This document shows, in pieces, positions 60,101-64,000 of a stretch of DNA of 64,000 bases. Made by a program: the position numbers and the translations under genes. The stretch is from Ophiodon elongatus (lineage: Eukaryota > Chordata > Actinopteri > Perciformes > Hexagrammidae): the NCBI GenBank assembly GCA_016806645.1, contig JACSYO010001581.1, positions 1-64,000 on the forward strand, given 5' to 3'. Under the pieces are notes generated by a model. That model ran no database searches. It was given only the letters and a program-made list of their open reading frames with translations, and was not told the DNA's origin. Every line of letters begins with the position of its first letter. Within the stretch, counting starts at the first letter, position 1.

Positions 60101-63100
60101 CTGCTCCGCTCCTCTGTGTCCCTGGGTCTTATAGACATCACAGTTTATGCCTCCGATATATGAAACTGTCGGCCCAGTGAGGTCCCTGTGGCTTTGGAGC
60201 ACAGATGGGCATATGCATCGTCTCCAAGACCATGTGGGAACATAAGCTCGGAGAATTCCTCTCATCCACAGTGTCACATGGAAAGGTAACACAGTTAATC
60301 TGTGCTGCAAGACTTCCACTGCAGAGAGCGCCGACTTCGAAGCACAAATCCAAATCGTCATTTATTAGCTATACTAAAAGCCAACTGAAGTTATAAAAGC
60401 CATCCATTTGCATAGTCACATATCTGTGCTAAAGGGATTTACATTTTAAATTCTTACAATACTTAACAGTTGTAAAGAAGGTCTTCAGAGATGCATCAGT
60501 AATGTCCTTGTATCCTCCAAGCCTCTGAGTGGGAGGGCCAAGAACATGTTTGATTGACGGCTACGCCAGTAGTGGCACGAGACACAAAGGAAACTAATTC
60601 AGGACAGGGGAGTTGTCTGTGGGCGTGGCCTCCAATACATCGCATACAGTGTCACTAACGGTAACAGTAAAACTTGTGAAAGTCAAAACTCAACACCAAA
60701 ATGTATTGATTTTGTTCATGAGCATGAAGTCAACAGTCTGTCATTAGGAACATGAAACACAATAACGGTGTTGTATGTAACTGTGTGTAAATCCTTGTAG
60801 TTCTATTTGTTGGCTGGACATTCACCAGGTCACAGGACACCAGGCTCCATGTCAGCAATGGATGCTTTCATTTCTCTCAAAAAGATGGGAGGTGTATGTC
60901 AAGCGACTGTTAATGAAAGTTACTTGGCATAATAACGTTTTTTATATATTCCATTATCCAAACCGCTTATCCTATTTAGGGTCGCTGGGCCCAGCTGACG
61001 TTGGGTGAAGGCAGGGTTCACCTGGACAGGTCTCCAGTTTATCACAGGGCTCATATAGAGACAGACAACCATGCACGCTCACATTCACACCTACGGGCAA
61101 TTTGGATCCTCCAATTAACCTAAGCTGCATGTCTTTGGACTCTGGGAGGAAGCCGGAGAACCCGGAGGGAACCCACGCTGCCTAGGGGAGAACGTGCAAA
61201 CTCCACACAGAAGGACCGCCCGGGATCGGGGATTGAACCCGGGCCCCTCTTGCTGTTTTGTTATTACATAATTCTGAAATGTCAACACTCGCCACACGTT
61301 TGTCTGGCGACTGGGATGCTAAGTAATCAGAACCCGGTTTAGTGGAATATTTGGAACAAACAGGACAGGTGACGGGACAAGAGCTTGTAAATTCAGGACT
61401 GTCCCAAATTTTTGGGGACATCTGTTCACCCTAAATGCTACTGTAGAGCAGCTCTCTAATAAATCCTGAATTGTCAAAAACAAGAGGGACTCTAAGTGCT
61501 CTCACTGTAACATGTTATCCTTTGGATTGGTGTGTTTTTGTAGACTCATGAATAAATCTAATTAAATCAAATAAAAGCTGACTAGTCACGGAGCTATCTG
61601 TCCTGTAAAATGACCGGCACTTTCCCCTGGGTGGATGTTGGCAGCTCATTCAACACGCTATGGTGCAGGACCAGACATGGTCCCATAAACGGACTGAAGT
61701 ACATAAACGTTACTAGCAAGTCAAAAATATATAAAAAACTGATATCAATGAATATTTATAAATGTTACATCATTAGAATGGCATGCAAGAAGAAAAACAA
61801 CACGTTATACTTGTTCCTCATACTGTTCATAGCTGCAGCTAACTGTCTTTAGAAAATAACAACAACATTCTGACTGAATTATGCTGTCATGAAACCAAAC
61901 AATCTAAAGTGTAAATGTATTCCATGTCCTCAACAGAGTACACTCTGATTTATATGATAACTTAAGTTAAAATTGCTCCAGCATCAGATATTCTAATGAT
62001 AGCCCTTCTGGAGTATATGTATTTTAGAGCAGCTTCATATACAATTGAATTATATTGTATTCATATTAATATGTTTAAATGTATAGCTCCATCATTTATA
62101 TTTCACAGAAATAGAAATGTATGATGTGTCTCACCCAAACTCCAGGAAAGATGTTGATTCCAATGTGACGGTGCTAACAGCTCATTACAAATCAAAACAC
62201 TCCACACTGTCCAGCTCTGATTAATAATCCCTTTACAGACGGGGCTGGAATGGCTGAGAGCCAGAGGTTAACGCTGCGTGTGTGCTACTCGCTGGCTGAG
62301 CAAGACAGCTTTTTGTAAGACATTTGAGGGTTCTGCATTATTAAGCAAGGGCGAGTCAAAGATTGATGAGGAACACACCCTTTCTTTCTCCTGTCAGGAG
62401 GGCAGTCGTACCGAGCCACAGTCACATCCAGCCCCAGAGCGGGCTGATGAAATATTAAGATGGCCCAGGGAGCGAGAGGCAGGGAGACTCGTCTCCGACT
62501 GCTGTTCAAACACAACACAGCAGTGTCTGACATGACGCCCTCAGACCAAGGCCCCCCCCGCGTAAAGGAGAACTGTGAGTATGATCTGGGCCTCCAGGGG
62601 GATGAACCAGAGAGATCAGAATACTTGTGCCGCTCAATTCACCAAGCTTTACAAAGCGGTTAACCACACAGTGAATCTGAGGAGGGAGGCTTGTTTCATG
62701 CTGGGGCTTAAGCAACATATCGTCAGTGGTAGCCATGCAACTCAGCATGTGAGACCATGCAATCAAGAGTGGTGTAAACTGGGGGTTGAGGGAATCCCTG
62801 AGCACTGTTGATGATGCATTATCCCCGAGCCTTCACACATCAAAGGAAACCCCCCCTTGGCTTTACTGTGTCACTGTATCTTGCACGAGGCACTTCTTCC
62901 TGTTTGAATAGTTGACCATGTGTGCATCTGCAACTGAGCCATCGCGCTTTCATTCTGAGGGCCCGACACCAAAAGCTGATGTCCTGAAATAGATGAGGAA
63001 TCAGGGAAAATCTCAAAACATTCAAATTGGCCTAGAATGCCAGGTGCATTTCAAATATATTTTTTTTCCTGTGTGGGGGGATTTTTCCTTTGAATATATC

Positions 63101-63499
63101 ACATTTCTACAGTGTGACAGCAAGAAGTGATGGCTTTCAACTATCAACTTCTCAACTACTTGTTCAAAGACTGTAGAATACTGCATCATTTCCAGTGGTG
63201 CAAAAAAAAAAATACAGGTCAAGTTCCTCACGCTCTGTTCTGTCTTTTCTGATACTTTGTCACCATGTCTTGCAAACTGGTCGTGATGATGAAGGGTGGG
63301 GGGGACAAAGAAGAAAAGACAACACAGAAAAACAAAAGACAACAGAAAAGAAAACAGGAAATAAGAATCGAGTCAAAACTAATCCATGAAATGTAAATGA
63401 AGCTGATACATATCTCAATAAACGTGTGTGTCATGGCAGGTGCTGTGATGACAGACTATCTGTACGGTACGCATCCCGTCTTAGGGACATTGACTCTAG
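57192..63499. other. probable myo18a intron, no exon recognised
   Basis: No - strand segment encodes recognisable MYO18A coiled coil, so the next upstream exon probably lies beyond 64 kb. An L2-like LINE tail is at 60950-61250. Blocks at about 58700-60400 and 62210-62810 are non-repetitive and less AT-rich, with homeobox-like TAATTA sites, and might be conserved non-coding elements; that cannot be judged from one sequence. Confidence 0.45.
60950..61250 (+). mobile_element. L2-like LINE 3' tail, truncated
   Basis: It contains 'ccattatccaaaccgcttat', 'aggtctccagtttatcacag', 'cacacctacgggcaatttgg', 'gcatgtctttggactctggg', 'aggaagccggagaacccgga' and 'aacgtgcaaactccacacag', then 'gggattgaacccgggcccct'. 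This is the highly conserved 3' region of a fish non-LTR family generally classed with L2. It has no reverse-transcriptase ORF. Confidence 0.75.
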
Positions 63500-63668
63500 G
63501 TGCCACCTACTCTTCATCTTGTGTGTTGCCTACGGAGGAGAAGGAAGCCTTACAGAGCGAGTTCTAATGAGCCACAGAGCCGCCGACTGCTGCTGCAGCA
63601 AACAGGCCTACCTGGGATCTCTGTGGAGCTGAACCAGAGGTTAGCTGGAGGACGGCTGTCTATATCAG
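63500..63668 (+). CDS. candidate exon of an unidentified + strand gene (weak)
   Basis: One frame is open from 63500 and ends at a good donor (TATATCAG before GTGAGT). Its C-terminal half reads SSNEPQSRRLLLQQTGLPGI then SVELNQRLAGGRLSIS, ending one base into a codon. The acceptor is unclear; AG sites at about 63537 or 63556 would fit. Not a recognised family. It would be antisense to the presumed myo18a intron. It could be chance or a non-coding RNA exon. Confidence 0.28.
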
Positions 63669-63870
63669 GTGAGTGTTGATCTGAGGAGGAAGGGCATTCA
63701 AGTGTGGTACATGACCAGAACACTCACTATCTGGAGGGCTTTGATTGGATGGTTGAATTTTTCATTGGTCACGTGGCAGTATGACACAAATCAGCTCTCA
63801 TTAAGTGAGCAGTTCAACATAACAGGCTTATCTGCAAGGTGTGATAACTATTTTTATCCTCTCCTCATAG

Positions 63871-63896
63871 GGATCAATGGTACTCTACCAGAAGAG
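63871..63896 (+). CDS. candidate 26-nt micro-exon following the exon at 63500-63668 (weak)
   Basis: A pyrimidine-rich acceptor (ATCCTCTCCTCATAG) is followed by 26 nt and donor GTATAA. In the phase left by the previous candidate exon it reads G-INGTLPEE and ends in phase 0. Phase agreement is the only support beyond the splice signals. Confidence 0.25.
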
Positions 63897-64000
63897 GTAT
63901 AAAATAGCTCAAATACAAATATGTTTGAAATGTCTCTCAGTAAAGTTCTGCAACGTGAGAACCGTCTGGAGTGCGAACAACAATCAAATGAGGAATGGAC

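Noticed and set aside
61200..61250. Sequence 'gggattgaacccgggc' resembling a tRNA T-loop
   Set aside because: It is part of the conserved 3' tail of an L2-like LINE and has no tRNA structure.

Overview
This is a stretch of vertebrate nuclear DNA, almost certainly from a ray-finned (teleost) fish. The reasons are small exons in AT-rich DNA, many long CA/GT microsatellites, several interspersed repeats that I recognise as widespread in teleosts, a relic Tc1-like transposon of the fish type, and LINE reverse-transcriptase fossils. There is no operon, CRISPR array, phage or other prokaryotic feature. No database search could be run, so gene identities rest on protein motifs recognised by eye and on exon/splice-phase consistency.

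Left part (about 1 to 29.4 kb): seven consecutive exons on the + strand encode all but the N-terminal FAD-binding exon of PIPOX, the peroxisomal sarcosine/L-pipecolate oxidase. All exon junctions keep one reading frame (351 codons plus stop) and the flavin-attachment motif CMYT is present. The missing first exon must lie left of the window. The introns hold microsatellites, a CACGTG-containing minisatellite, a 32-bp minisatellite, an L1 reverse-transcriptase relic, a second LINE fragment and several teleost interspersed repeats.

Middle part (29.4 to about 48.9 kb): no protein gene is recognised between the two convergent genes. The DNA contains interspersed repeats, 42-bp, 28-bp and 21-bp minisatellites (the last about 1.26 kb long and open in frames on both strands), an AT-rich degenerate array, a Tc1-like transposon relic whose transposase segment has been amplified into a 39-bp tandem repeat, and a segment with three POU octamers.

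Right part (about 48.9 to 57.2 kb): the 3' end of MYO18A (unconventional myosin XVIIIa) lies on the - strand. One exon carries the diagnostic VDGVKSWLSKSKG segment. It is followed by two mutually exclusive last exons that accept the same splice phase: a 1.5-kb exon ending in PDSD and, further downstream, a short exon ending in ETTS. PIPOX and MYO18A are convergent neighbours in human as well, so the gene order supports both calls. From 57.2 kb to the right edge I see no further MYO18A exon, only non-coding DNA, an L2-like LINE 3' tail, and two weakly supported + strand candidate exons at 63.5 to 63.9 kb.

The most interesting points are the two alternative C-termini of myo18a, complementary CA and TG tracts in its 3'UTR, the Tc1-seeded minisatellite, the 21-bp array with higher-order structure, and three perfect short snap-back inverted repeats. 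None of this amounts to a clearly new biological system.
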